A stretch of DNA of 53,146 bases from Verrucomicrobiales bacterium (GTDB lineage Bacteria; Verrucomicrobiota; Verrucomicrobiia; Limisphaerales; J093): assembly GCA_024233305.1 (NCBI GenBank), contig JACKPV010000044.1:1-53146 (forward strand), in the 5' to 3' direction. Under the pieces are notes generated by a model. It was not told where the DNA came from. It ran no database searches and saw nothing but the letters and a program-made list of their open reading frames with translations. Within the stretch, counting starts at the first letter, position 1; each line of letters starts with the position of its first letter. The position numbers and the translations under genes were made by a program. Positions 8,982 through 15,858 of the stretch are shown in pieces.

Positions 8982-9998
8982 TTACTGCAGCAGCAGGTCG
9001 AGCAGCAGTTCGCCGGTGCGCGTCAGTTTCCACTGGCTTCCGCTGCGGGTGACGAGTTTGCGGCAGGGATGTTCGCGCTGTTCGGCCTCGTTGACGGAGA
9101 TCAGGCGGATGCGCGACTTGCTGTCCAGCTCGGAGGGTGCGCGCGGGATCACCCGGCAGGGCAGGCCGACGTAGTTGAGCCGGAGTTCGTAGCCGGCCAC
9201 ACCCTCGCGTTCGGCCACGGGATTCCGTTCGAGGAGCGCGGCGTAACGGCGCAACCAGGAGAAGCCCGTGTCCCGGACGACGACGCGGCAGAGTTCCGGT
9301 TGTTCGCGGAGGAACCGGACCAGATCGAAGTCCTTTCCGCGCGCGGCTTGTTCGCGGATGATCTCGACGAAGTCCAGGCCGAGGAAATTACGGCCGTTGA
9401 ACTCGCCGTGGTCGTTGCGCTGGCCGGGATAGTGCTTTTGCTGCCAGGCCACGTAATGGTCGCTGACCCGAAGTCCGATCTCGAAGTGCAGGTGCGCCCG
9501 GTCGCGGGTGATCTGCTCGCGGGTGTTGGCGGTGCGGCCCATGATGCCAAGCACCTCGCCGGCCCGGACGGACCGGCCCGCGGAGATGCCGTCGCGGACG
9601 CGGCTCAGGTGGGCATAGAGGGAATACACTTCCAGCCCGTCGATCCGGTGGCGGACGATGAGGTAATTGCCGTAGTTGGAGAGGGCGGGGTTGGTGGTGG
9701 CGTGGACGACGACGCCGTCGGCGGTCGACAGGATTTCGTCGGCGGGTTCCCCCTGTGAGTCGCGCTCTTTACAGCGGATGTCGAGGCCTTCGTGGAACTG
9801 CCCGCCGGAGGAACGGGTGCAGCCGAACATGCCGCTGGTCCAGGGCTTGCCGGTGGTGCCGACGAAGAAGCGTTCCGCGCCGCCGCGCTCGAACAGGGCG
9901 CGGTTGCGGGTGGGCATGTAGAAGGGCTGGGCGCCCAGATCCGGAGTTCCGAGCCACAGGGCAAGTCCGCAGCCGATGCCGGGCCACACCCGCTTCAA
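8982..9998 (-). CDS. Exported M23 (LytM-type) metallopeptidase
   Basis: This 338-residue zinc endopeptidase probably acts on peptidoglycan cross-bridges in the periplasm. All metal ligands of the LytM fold are present: HEGLD (His69, Asp73), YAHL (His130) and HLHFE (His169, His171). A long C-terminal region of about 160 residues follows the peptidase core and has no recognised domain. The start is a TTG at 9998, overlapping the TGA of the upstream lipoprotein gene (TTGA). GGCGGAGG 7 bases upstream supports this unusual start, and the next residues form a signal peptide (VWPGIGCGLALWLG). A GTG nine bases later is an alternative. Coupling implies that the two proteins work in the same envelope process. 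Confidence 0.85.
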   Translation of the reverse strand: MKRVWPGIGCGLALWLGTPDLGAQPFYMPTRNRALFERGGAERFFVGTTGKPWTSGMFGCTRSSGGQFHEGLDIRCKERDSQGEPADEILSTADGVVVHATTNPALSNYGNYLIVRHRIDGLEVYSLYAHLSRVRDGISAGRSVRAGEVLGIMGRTANTREQITRDRAHLHFEIGLRVSDHYVAWQQKHYPGQRNDHGEFNGRNFLGLDFVEIIREQAARGKDFDLVRFLREQPELCRVVVRDTGFSWLRRYAALLERNPVAEREGVAGYELRLNYVGLPCRVIPRAPSELDSKSRIRLISVNEAEQREHPCRKLVTRSGSQWKLTRTGELLLDLLLQ

Positions 9999-10549
9999 AA
10001 CGAATCCTCCGCCTGCTTTTGTTTGCCGGGTTTGGGCTGGTTGCCGAGCTGGACGGCGACGTTGTTCAAGCCGCGCACCAGGCGCTCCGCCTCCTCGCGG
10101 GTTGCGTCCGGCGTGAACACCAGCTTGCCGTCCGTGATCCGCTGCCCCAGGCGCGGCGCGGCCAGCCAGCGGCCATCGGTGAAGAGGCAGTAGATCGCGA
10201 CGCGCCGGCCGCGATAGCTGTTGCTGACGTTTTCGAGGACCAGCGTGCCGTGAAAGTCGAACTGGACCGCGATCGCAAAGCCACCGACGACGTCGACCAC
10301 CTCGGCGCGGGTGAGGTGGCCTTCGTCGAGGAAGTAATTCTTGTCGATGCGGACCAGGCTCGGGTCGGCGCGGTAGACGGGGACGACGGTGGTCTGGTCG
10401 CCGCGGTCGAATTCCTGTTCGAGGTAGAGGCGGAGGCTGCTGGCCTCCTTTTTCTGGCGGCGTTCCTCCTCGCTGGCGCAACCGCCGGCCGCGGCGGCCA
10501 GCAGGAGCATGGCCAAATAGAGGTTGATGCGGCTTGGCGCGAACTTCAT
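9995..10549 (-). CDS. Lipoprotein with SecDF-P1-head-like domain
   Basis: This 184-residue protein has a lipoprotein signal peptide with a lipobox ending AAAGGC (Cys24), then a charged linker. The C-terminal half (AVQFDFHGTLVLENVS, then LVFTPDATREEAERLVRGL) resembles the P1 head subdomain of SecD, as found in some stand-alone lipoproteins. It would sit anchored in a membrane on the periplasmic side. The gene is translationally coupled by TTGA to the M23 peptidase. No catalytic residues are visible; a structural or chaperone role in envelope assembly is an inference. A TTTACA box 17 bases from TTTCGT lies just upstream. Confidence 0.65.
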   Translation of the reverse strand: MKFAPSRINLYLAMLLLAAAAGGCASEEERRQKKEASSLRLYLEQEFDRGDQTTVVPVYRADPSLVRIDKNYFLDEGHLTRAEVVDVVGGFAIAVQFDFHGTLVLENVSNSYRGRRVAIYCLFTDGRWLAAPRLGQRITDGKLVFTPDATREEAERLVRGLNNVAVQLGNQPKPGKQKQAEDSF

Positions 10550-10593
10550 ACTGGCCCAACGAAATCGAATGAACCTTCAGTTGTAAAGAACCT

Positions 10594-10725
10594 ATGGGCA
10601 GACAGCACAACAAGAATCTGAAACGGCAGCGGCGGCAGCGGTACCTGAAACGCAAGAAGCAGGCCCTCAAGGCCGGCGCTGAAACGAAACCCGCCGCCAG
10701 CGGGACCCCCGGGGACGCCGCCTAG
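10594..10725 (+). CDS. Small basic protein of the MGRQHNK type (43 aa)
   Basis: ATG 10594 opens a 43-codon frame ending at TAG 10725. The protein starts MGRQHNKNLKRQRRQRYLKR, is extremely rich in Lys/Arg in its first half, and ends in an Ala/Pro/Gly tail. I recall very similar short proteins in other Verrucomicrobia, usually unannotated; the conserved start MGRQ.NK and the YLKRKK motif argue for a real gene. The charge suggests nucleic-acid or ribosome binding, as in small ribosome-associated proteins, but no function is known to me. A strong terminator follows 20 bases downstream, consistent with a short monocistronic transcript. It is divergent from the lipoprotein gene. Confidence 0.75.
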   Translation: MGRQHNKNLKRQRRQRYLKRKKQALKAGAETKPAASGTPGDAA

Positions 10726-10745
10726 CCCGCCCTAGCCCCGGAACA

Positions 10746-10769
10746 GGCCACCTGCCCGGGTGGCCTTTT
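10746..10769 (+). terminator. Rho-independent terminator after the 43-aa gene
   Basis: GGCCACC (10746-10752) and GGTGGCC (10759-10765) form a perfect 7-base-pair stem with a 6-base loop, followed by TTTTCC. Confidence 0.8.
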
Positions 10770-10782
10770 CCTTTGCGCCGGA

Positions 10783-10811
10783 TTGCCCCGCCTCGTCGGG
10801 CGTGCTAAGCA
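10783..10811 (+). promoter_or_regulatory. Candidate leaderless promoter of the AsmA-like gene
   Basis: TTGCCC (10783-10788), a 17-base spacer and TAAGCA (10806-10811) lie so that the -10 box ends 7 bases before ATG 10819. No Shine-Dalgarno sequence fits in between. Confidence 0.4.
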
Positions 10812-10818
10812 GAGCCCG

Positions 10819-11478
10819 ATGAAGTTCCTTTTCCGGTGGCTGTTCCGGATCGTGGTGCTGACCCTCCTTCTGGGGGTCGCGCTGGTCCTGTTCAAGGACG
10901 CCATCCTCGAGGAAATCACCGAACAGCGCCTGGCCGCCCGCACGGGACTCGAGATTCGCATCGACCGCCTGGAGGTCGCCCTGCTCTCCCCGGCGATCAC
11001 CATCGAGGGCTTCCGGATTTACAATCCCGCCGAGTTCGGCGGCACCCCTTTCCTCGACTTCCACGAACTCCATGTCGAATACGATCGCGCCCGGTTGGCT
11101 CGCGGCGAACTGGCGCTGCGGCTGTTGCGGATCGATCTCGATGAACTGTCGCTTGTCCGCGACCGCCAGGGACAGTGGAACTTTCAGGAGATCAGCCGTC
11201 GGATCAAGGAACACACGCCGCCGGACGAACGGTTCACTCTGGACTTCGCCGGCATCGACATTTTGAACCTGAGCGTTGGCCGGGTGAAGCGGGTGGACCT
11301 CGCCGCGCCGGACAATGTCCAGGTCTTCCGGGCGGACCTGCGGGACGAGTTGTTTACCGATCTGCGCGCCCCGGGCGATTACGTCCTGGCCGCCAGCCGC
11401 CTGGCGCTCAAGCTGGGATTGAAGCGCCTGACTGCCGGCACCACGAACGTCCCGCCGATCCGTGCCTCCCCCCATTGA
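10819..11478 (+). CDS. AsmA-like inner-membrane-anchored protein (short)
   Basis: This 219-residue protein starts with an uncleaved transmembrane helix (about residues 5-27) and continues with IEIRIDRLEVALLSPAITIEG-like text (split here by one Ile to Leu change), the repeating pattern of AsmA/DUF748 beta-groove proteins (VNNPAGF-like IYNPAEF, followed by FLDFHELHVEYD). It is far shorter than canonical AsmA proteins (over 500 residues), so it represents only the N-terminal part of such a groove. Similar short single-helix AsmA-like proteins occur in Verrucomicrobia. A role in envelope lipid homeostasis is inferred from the family. It converges on the beta-propeller gene with a 46-base gap and no clear terminator. 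Confidence 0.65.
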   Translation: MKFLFRWLFRIVVLTLLLGVALVLFKDAILEEITEQRLAARTGLEIRIDRLEVALLSPAITIEGFRIYNPAEFGGTPFLDFHELHVEYDRARLARGELALRLLRIDLDELSLVRDRQGQWNFQEISRRIKEHTPPDERFTLDFAGIDILNLSVGRVKRVDLAAPDNVQVFRADLRDELFTDLRAPGDYVLAASRLALKLGLKRLTAGTTNVPPIRASPH

Positions 11479-11524
11479 CCGGCGACAACGGGCTACCGTT
11501 CGATAGGTTCCAACGACGGTGCGG

Positions 11525-12877
11525 CTATTCCTTGGCCGCCAGATCCAGGCAGATCAGGCGGGCCTCGCTGCGCAGGTAGAGGCGCTTCTCCGCGAGCACG
11601 GGAGCGGTCCAGCAGGGATAGTGGAGGTCGGGGAGTTGGTGGCGCGCCAGTTCCACCGCGGCTTCGGCCTCCGGTCGGAAAAGCCCCAGCAAACCACCTT
11701 CGCCCAGGACGATCAGCCGGTCGTCGGCGAGGATCATTGAACCGCGTCCGTAAACGTCCGGTTGCCGGGTGTTGCGCCGCCAGCGTTCGTCGCGTTCCCA
11801 GGCCAGGCGGCCGGTGGCGAACTCGACGCAGCGAAAGCGGGCGTCCGGTTCGTTGCGCCCGCTGAAGGCGTAGAGCAAGCCGTCCCGCAAAATCGGCGTG
11901 CTCCAGTGAACCTCAAGCGCCGTGCTCCGCCAGACCGGAGACACCGACCGTCCATCCGGCGCCACGCGCAGCAGCACCGACCCGATGCGGTAGTAGGCGG
12001 CCGAGATCAGGATCAGGTCCCCGCTGACCACCGGGGTCATGGCGTTCACCGATTGCGGCACGTCGGACCGGAACCAGTATTTGAAATTCACCGTGCCGTG
12101 GTCGGGATCCAGTGAAACCAGACCCTGCCGGGTGACACAGAGCACCTGCCGCCGTCCGTGGATGGTTGCGGCCACGGGCGTCGTGTAGCTCGCCTGTTTG
12201 TCCTCCTCCGCCCAGTCCACCGCCGGTTCGCCGCGCCAGCCCGTTTTGGGGGTTCCCTCCCAGGTGCTGCGGCCGACGCTTTCCCAGAGCGTGCGGCCGT
12301 CGGCGGGATCAAACGCGACCACGCCGGCGTCCGGCATGCCGCCCACCATGACGATGAGCTTGTCCCCTTCCAGCAGCGGGGTGCTGCCGACGCCGAAGAA
12401 GGCCTCCGGCACCTGCCATTCGCGGCCCGTATCACGCGACCACAGCCTCCGGCCCGCAGCCAGTTCCAAACACAACAACCGCCCCTCGGCGCCGAACGTG
12501 TAACACCGGTCCGCCGTGAGCAACGGCGTGGATCGCGGGCCGTTGTTGTAGCCGTAAGGATCGGAGAACCGGCTTGGATCCGCGTGCCGCCAGCGGGTGG
12601 TCCCCGTGCCGGCATCCATCGCCTCGACGATCTCCTCATCCCCCTCGCGATGGTGCAGCACCAGCAGGTCGCCACGCACCGACGGCGCACTGTAGCCGGC
12701 GCCGATCGCTCGCGCCCAAAGTCGCGGCGGTCCCTCCGACGGGAACGAAGCGAGCAGTCCCCGCTCGGATGAGGTGCCGTCGCCGGTCGGGCCCAGAAAG
12801 CGTGGCCAATCTCCGGCCCGGCCGGCGAGCAAGGCGGCCAGTCCCAGCCCGCAGACAACGAGGCGAATCGGTTGCAT
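11525..12877 (-). CDS. Exported PQQ-like beta-propeller protein
   Basis: This 450-residue protein has a short signal peptide (residues 1 to about 20), then DWPRFLGPTGDGTSSERGLL, the standard opening of this exported propeller family. Blade motifs include VEAMDAGTGTTRWRHAD, LCLELAAGRRLWSRD, VAFDPADGRTLWES and VSLDPDHGTVNFKY. It is a paralogue of the protein encoded at 2854-4260 but without the Gly/Arg insertion, and it is full length. ATG 12877 was chosen from the signal peptide and a -35/-10 pair placed 8 bases before it; in-frame codons further upstream have no family features. Partners and ligand are unknown. Confidence 0.85.
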   Translation of the reverse strand: MQPIRLVVCGLGLAALLAGRAGDWPRFLGPTGDGTSSERGLLASFPSEGPPRLWARAIGAGYSAPSVRGDLLVLHHREGDEEIVEAMDAGTGTTRWRHADPSRFSDPYGYNNGPRSTPLLTADRCYTFGAEGRLLCLELAAGRRLWSRDTGREWQVPEAFFGVGSTPLLEGDKLIVMVGGMPDAGVVAFDPADGRTLWESVGRSTWEGTPKTGWRGEPAVDWAEEDKQASYTTPVAATIHGRRQVLCVTRQGLVSLDPDHGTVNFKYWFRSDVPQSVNAMTPVVSGDLILISAAYYRIGSVLLRVAPDGRSVSPVWRSTALEVHWSTPILRDGLLYAFSGRNEPDARFRCVEFATGRLAWERDERWRRNTRQPDVYGRGSMILADDRLIVLGEGGLLGLFRPEAEAAVELARHQLPDLHYPCWTAPVLAEKRLYLRSEARLICLDLAAKE

Positions 12878-12885
12878 AAGACGGG

Positions 12886-12914
12886 AGCATGGCGGATCCC
12901 TGCGGTGTTGTCGA
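12886..12914 (-). promoter_or_regulatory. Candidate leaderless promoter of the 11525-12877 propeller gene
   Basis: On the minus strand TCGACA (12909-12914), a 17-base spacer and CATGCT (12886-12891) precede the ATG by 8 bases. Confidence 0.35.
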
Positions 12915-13129
12915 CGGACGAAGCGCCCGGGCGCGGGCCACGGCGCGGGGCGGGAAGGGCGGGGGGCGACGGTGGCTGCTGAGTCTTCTATCTGAAACCT
13001 GCCGCGGGTGGAACTGCGGCATCGGTTGCCGGGAAGTCGCCTTCGGCGGGAATCCCGGATCGGAATCGGAGCGAGCCAGAGCGGGGTTGACAGGCCAAAG
13101 CGGATGGGAGAGACACAGCCGCTGGACCG

Positions 13130-13714
13130 ATGAGAGCTTTTCCTGCCGACCTTGTTCATTCTGTGGAGACTCCGCGGACGAAAGACCCGCTTGAGAGACA
13201 GGTGAACCGGCGCTTTCAATTGAGGTTTCCCCTCCGGGAGATCGATCACTGGGCCGGGCGCTATGACGACGACGACCGTCCGCTGTCCAGGATCAGCGAG
13301 GCGGTGAAGGCACGACGGTTCCTCACGAAAGAGGAATTCCTGGTGATTTGTCGCTGGAAATCGCCGCGCACCCGTCCGCGCTGCGACGCCAATCCGGCGC
13401 CTTTCGTCCGGGAGGTGACACGATGCGCCCTTCGGGCCGCCTCGGAGCGGTTGCGCATCGAAGTGCTGACGCTGCTCGATGGCGTCGGCTGGCCCACGGC
13501 CTCGGTCATCCTGCATTTCTTCCATCGGGAGCCGTACCCGATCCTGGATTTCCGGGCGCTCTGGTCGCTGGGAGCGGAGGCGGAGGCGCCATACCGTTTC
13601 GCTTTCTGGTCCGGGTACACGGAACATTGCCGCAAACTGGCCGAGCAGGCGGGGGTATCCATGCGAACGCTGGACCGGGCTTTGTGGCAGTATTCGAGGG
13701 AGAACCAGGCATAG
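13130..13714 (+). CDS. Uncharacterised protein with helix-hairpin-helix-like motif
   Basis: I do not recognise a named family for this 194-residue cytosolic protein. The central segment LLDGVGWPTASVIL (115-128) closely follows the HhH pattern (L..GVG..TAS.iL) of DNA glycosylases and related DNA-binding proteins. An Asp at 140 (ILDFRALWSLG) sits where HhH-GPD glycosylases carry their catalytic Asp. No iron-sulfur Cys cluster is present. The C-terminal YTEHCRKLAEQAGVSMRTLDRALWQYSRE is helical. A perfect -35 hexamer TTGACA (13087-13092) lies upstream but no good -10 box was found. It is probably DNA-interacting; this is inferred from one motif. Confidence 0.6.
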   Translation: MRAFPADLVHSVETPRTKDPLERQVNRRFQLRFPLREIDHWAGRYDDDDRPLSRISEAVKARRFLTKEEFLVICRWKSPRTRPRCDANPAPFVREVTRCALRAASERLRIEVLTLLDGVGWPTASVILHFFHREPYPILDFRALWSLGAEAEAPYRFAFWSGYTEHCRKLAEQAGVSMRTLDRALWQYSRENQA

Positions 13715-13975
13715 CAGGCGAGGGTGGCAAGCGGTGCCGCGAGGGGGGATGGGGCCAGCGTGCGAGAACCGGGCAGCGGGGGGCATTGAAGCGCCATCGG
13801 GCGGTGCCCGCTCGGTGTCCGGGCGGAGAAAGAACGCCGGTCCTGGCCCGGAAGAGAGTCCGTTGAACGGGGGCATGCGGGGCGGAAGGAGGGCAGGCGG
13901 GCGGCGCCGCAATATCCTTGCAAAGGGGACGGGGTTGCGGGAGTTTCACGCGCTCGAACGAGTTGAACGTAAGTT

Positions 13976-14539
13976 ATGGCGAGTCTACCAGTTTCATCCC
14001 TCAGGCGTGGCATGGCGCTCATCAACAACGGTGATGTGTGCGTCGTAATCGAAAACAAGCACAACACGCCCCCGAACATGGCGGCGTCGGTCGTGACGAC
14101 CATCCGCAACATCGGCACCGGCAAGGTGTCCCATCTGCGCTTCAGCACGGGAGACAAGGTCGAGACCGTGCCCCTCTTCACCAAGACCATGGAGTTCAGC
14201 TACATGGACGGTGAAGACTGGGTCTTCGTCGACCCCGAGACTTACGAGCCGGTTACCGTGACCCCCGAGATCGTGGGCGATGCGAAGAACTACATTGTGG
14301 CAAACGGCGAAGTCACGATGACCCTGGTGGAGGACCGCGTGGTGATGCTTGAAGTCCCGCCGAGCGTGACGCTCGAAGTCACCGATGCGCCCGAGGGCAT
14401 CCGGGGCGACACGGCAAGCAACGTGCAGAAGTCGATCACGCTCGAGACCGGCATCACGATCCAAGCGCCGCTGTTCATCAAGACGGGCGAGAAAATCCGC
14501 GTCGACACCCGCTCCGGCAAGTACATGGAGCGGGCGTAA
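13976..14539 (+). CDS. efp: Elongation factor P, Asn34 type
   Basis: This 187-residue three-domain factor binds between ribosomal P and E sites and rescues ribosomes stalled at consecutive prolines. Domain I begins ASLPVSSLRRGMALINNGD, and the protein ends IRVDTRSGKYMERA, the typical domain III tail. The loop tip that reaches the peptidyl-transferase centre reads HNTPPNMAAS, so residue 34, Lys in Escherichia coli and Arg in EarP organisms, is Asn here. Neither EpmA beta-lysylation nor EarP rhamnosylation could use it. The rest of the fold is intact. A strong terminator follows at 14597, and no modification enzyme is nearby. Confidence 0.95.
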   Translation: MASLPVSSLRRGMALINNGDVCVVIENKHNTPPNMAASVVTTIRNIGTGKVSHLRFSTGDKVETVPLFTKTMEFSYMDGEDWVFVDPETYEPVTVTPEIVGDAKNYIVANGEVTMTLVEDRVVMLEVPPSVTLEVTDAPEGIRGDTASNVQKSITLETGITIQAPLFIKTGEKIRVDTRSGKYMERA

Positions 14540-14596
14540 GCGCGCATCCGGCGCGGGCCGACCAAGCCCGCGTCGAAGGCCTGCCTGGCAACGCAA

Positions 14597-14621
14597 GACG
14601 GGGCAACGCGCCCCGTCTTTT
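14597..14621 (+). terminator. Rho-independent terminator of efp
   Basis: GACGGGGC (14597-14604) and GCCCCGTC (14610-14617) form a perfect 8-base-pair stem with a 5-base loop, followed by TTTTG. Confidence 0.9.
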
Positions 14622-14699
14622 GCTTGTCCGCTGGGGATTGCGGGCCCGCTTGATCCCGGCGGCCAAAAGAGCGCGCCTCGCGACCAGGAACTGACGGGA

Positions 14700-15515
14700 T
14701 CAGGGCGCGCCGGCGCCCGCGGCCGGCGCGGTCAGGAAGCGTCGCAGGTCCGCCAGCCGATCAGTGTTGATCAGGTCGACCCCCGCTTCGCGTTCGATGG
14801 TCCAGGTCCCCTCGAAATCCGGCGTGCCCCACAGGCGCACCTTGCGACCTTGAGCGTGCGCGCGACGGACAATGTCCGTCAGTTTCGCCCGTTCGGACTC
14901 TGGAAAGGGACCGTTACCACGCCAATCGAAGTGCCGTGACCAAGCATCGCTGATCCATGGCACGAGGTGCGGACTCGGATTGGTTTCGAGATCCGGGAGG
15001 CGTCCGTCGATGCCCGCCCGTCGCAGGGGTTCCTTCGCGAGCCACTCGCGCGGGGAGTTCCCGCTCAACACAATCGTCACGGCGCGATCTTCGGTTCCGT
15101 CGTCGCGGAAAACGGTCAGCATTTCGCGGTACCGCTCGAGTTCCGGTCGGAGCACGGCCCACGTGGCGGCCCCATCGGACTTGAAATCGATCAACAGATG
15201 GAAGCCGGGACCGCCGGGATGCACCCGGCCGCCGTTCTTCCGCACCCGCTCCAGCAGCGGGTCGAGGTAGAGCGCGGCGAGGGTGCGCTCGGGTTTCACC
15301 TGGCCCCGGTCGTGCGCGACCAGCAGCGCGCCGTCGACCAGATGGATGTCGGCCTCGACGCTGCAGAATCCCTGGTCGAGGGCGTCCAGCAGCGGGCGCG
15401 CATGTTCGTAGTCGTTGTGGGCGTGGGCCTGGGGAAGCGGGGATGGGGCCTCGCCGGCGACCGCGGTCGGGAGCGTTGCCAGCGGGAACAGCAGGGCGGC
15501 AAGAACGGATTTCAT
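14700..15515 (-). CDS. Exported glycerophosphodiester-phosphodiesterase-like protein
   Basis: This 271-residue protein has a signal peptide (1-20) followed by a PLC-like TIM-barrel of the GDPD type: HAHNDYEH (from residue 31), SVEADIHLVDG (Glu54, Asp56) and LLVAHDR (His68, Asp69) supply the metal and catalytic residues. LLIDFKSDG and VRLWGTPD also fit this barrel. It closely resembles the secreted 'HAHNDYEH' subgroup (AIM6-like) that is often annotated only as phosphodiesterase. It would hydrolyse a phosphodiester, possibly glycerophosphodiesters from lipids, in the periplasm. The ATG at 15515 directly precedes the signal peptide. An in-frame start 36 bases earlier is unlikely. Confidence 0.82.
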   Translation of the reverse strand: MKSVLAALLFPLATLPTAVAGEAPSPLPQAHAHNDYEHARPLLDALDQGFCSVEADIHLVDGALLVAHDRGQVKPERTLAALYLDPLLERVRKNGGRVHPGGPGFHLLIDFKSDGAATWAVLRPELERYREMLTVFRDDGTEDRAVTIVLSGNSPREWLAKEPLRRAGIDGRLPDLETNPSPHLVPWISDAWSRHFDWRGNGPFPESERAKLTDIVRRAHAQGRKVRLWGTPDFEGTWTIEREAGVDLINTDRLADLRRFLTAPAAGAGAP

Positions 15516-15858
15516 GGCTGGTTGATGACGGTTTGGTCCCCCCGGGCGCAAGCCTGAAAGCTGGGATCCACTGGCGAAGTCGCGGCCGCTTCGAGGGGAG
15601 GGCCGCGTATCGATCCCTGCGCTGGCGGAGGGGGCATCGTCGGGTTGCGGGCCGTTGAATACGGGGCTCCGTCATGCGGTCAATTAGTTGGAGTCACGCG
15701 TTGGGCTGGGTGTCCGGGACCCATCGCCCGACGCCAGGCGGACGAGGCCGGGGCGGGCTTGATCGGCAGACCGAAGTGGGCGATTCTCAACCGCTCCGAT
15801 CAACCGCAAGCATCCCGGCCCGGCCAGACAGAGCAACAACTGAAAAAGGGTTCCGAAA
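15516..15858. other. Non-coding stretch between divergent genes
   Basis: These 343 bases hold no gene-like ORF. They must contain promoters for both flanking genes. On the minus strand TTGCGC and a weak TCATCA box 17 bases apart end 7 bases before the GDPD-like ATG. The second copy of the 16-mer CTTGATCGGCAGACCG is at 15758-15773. Confidence 0.45.
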
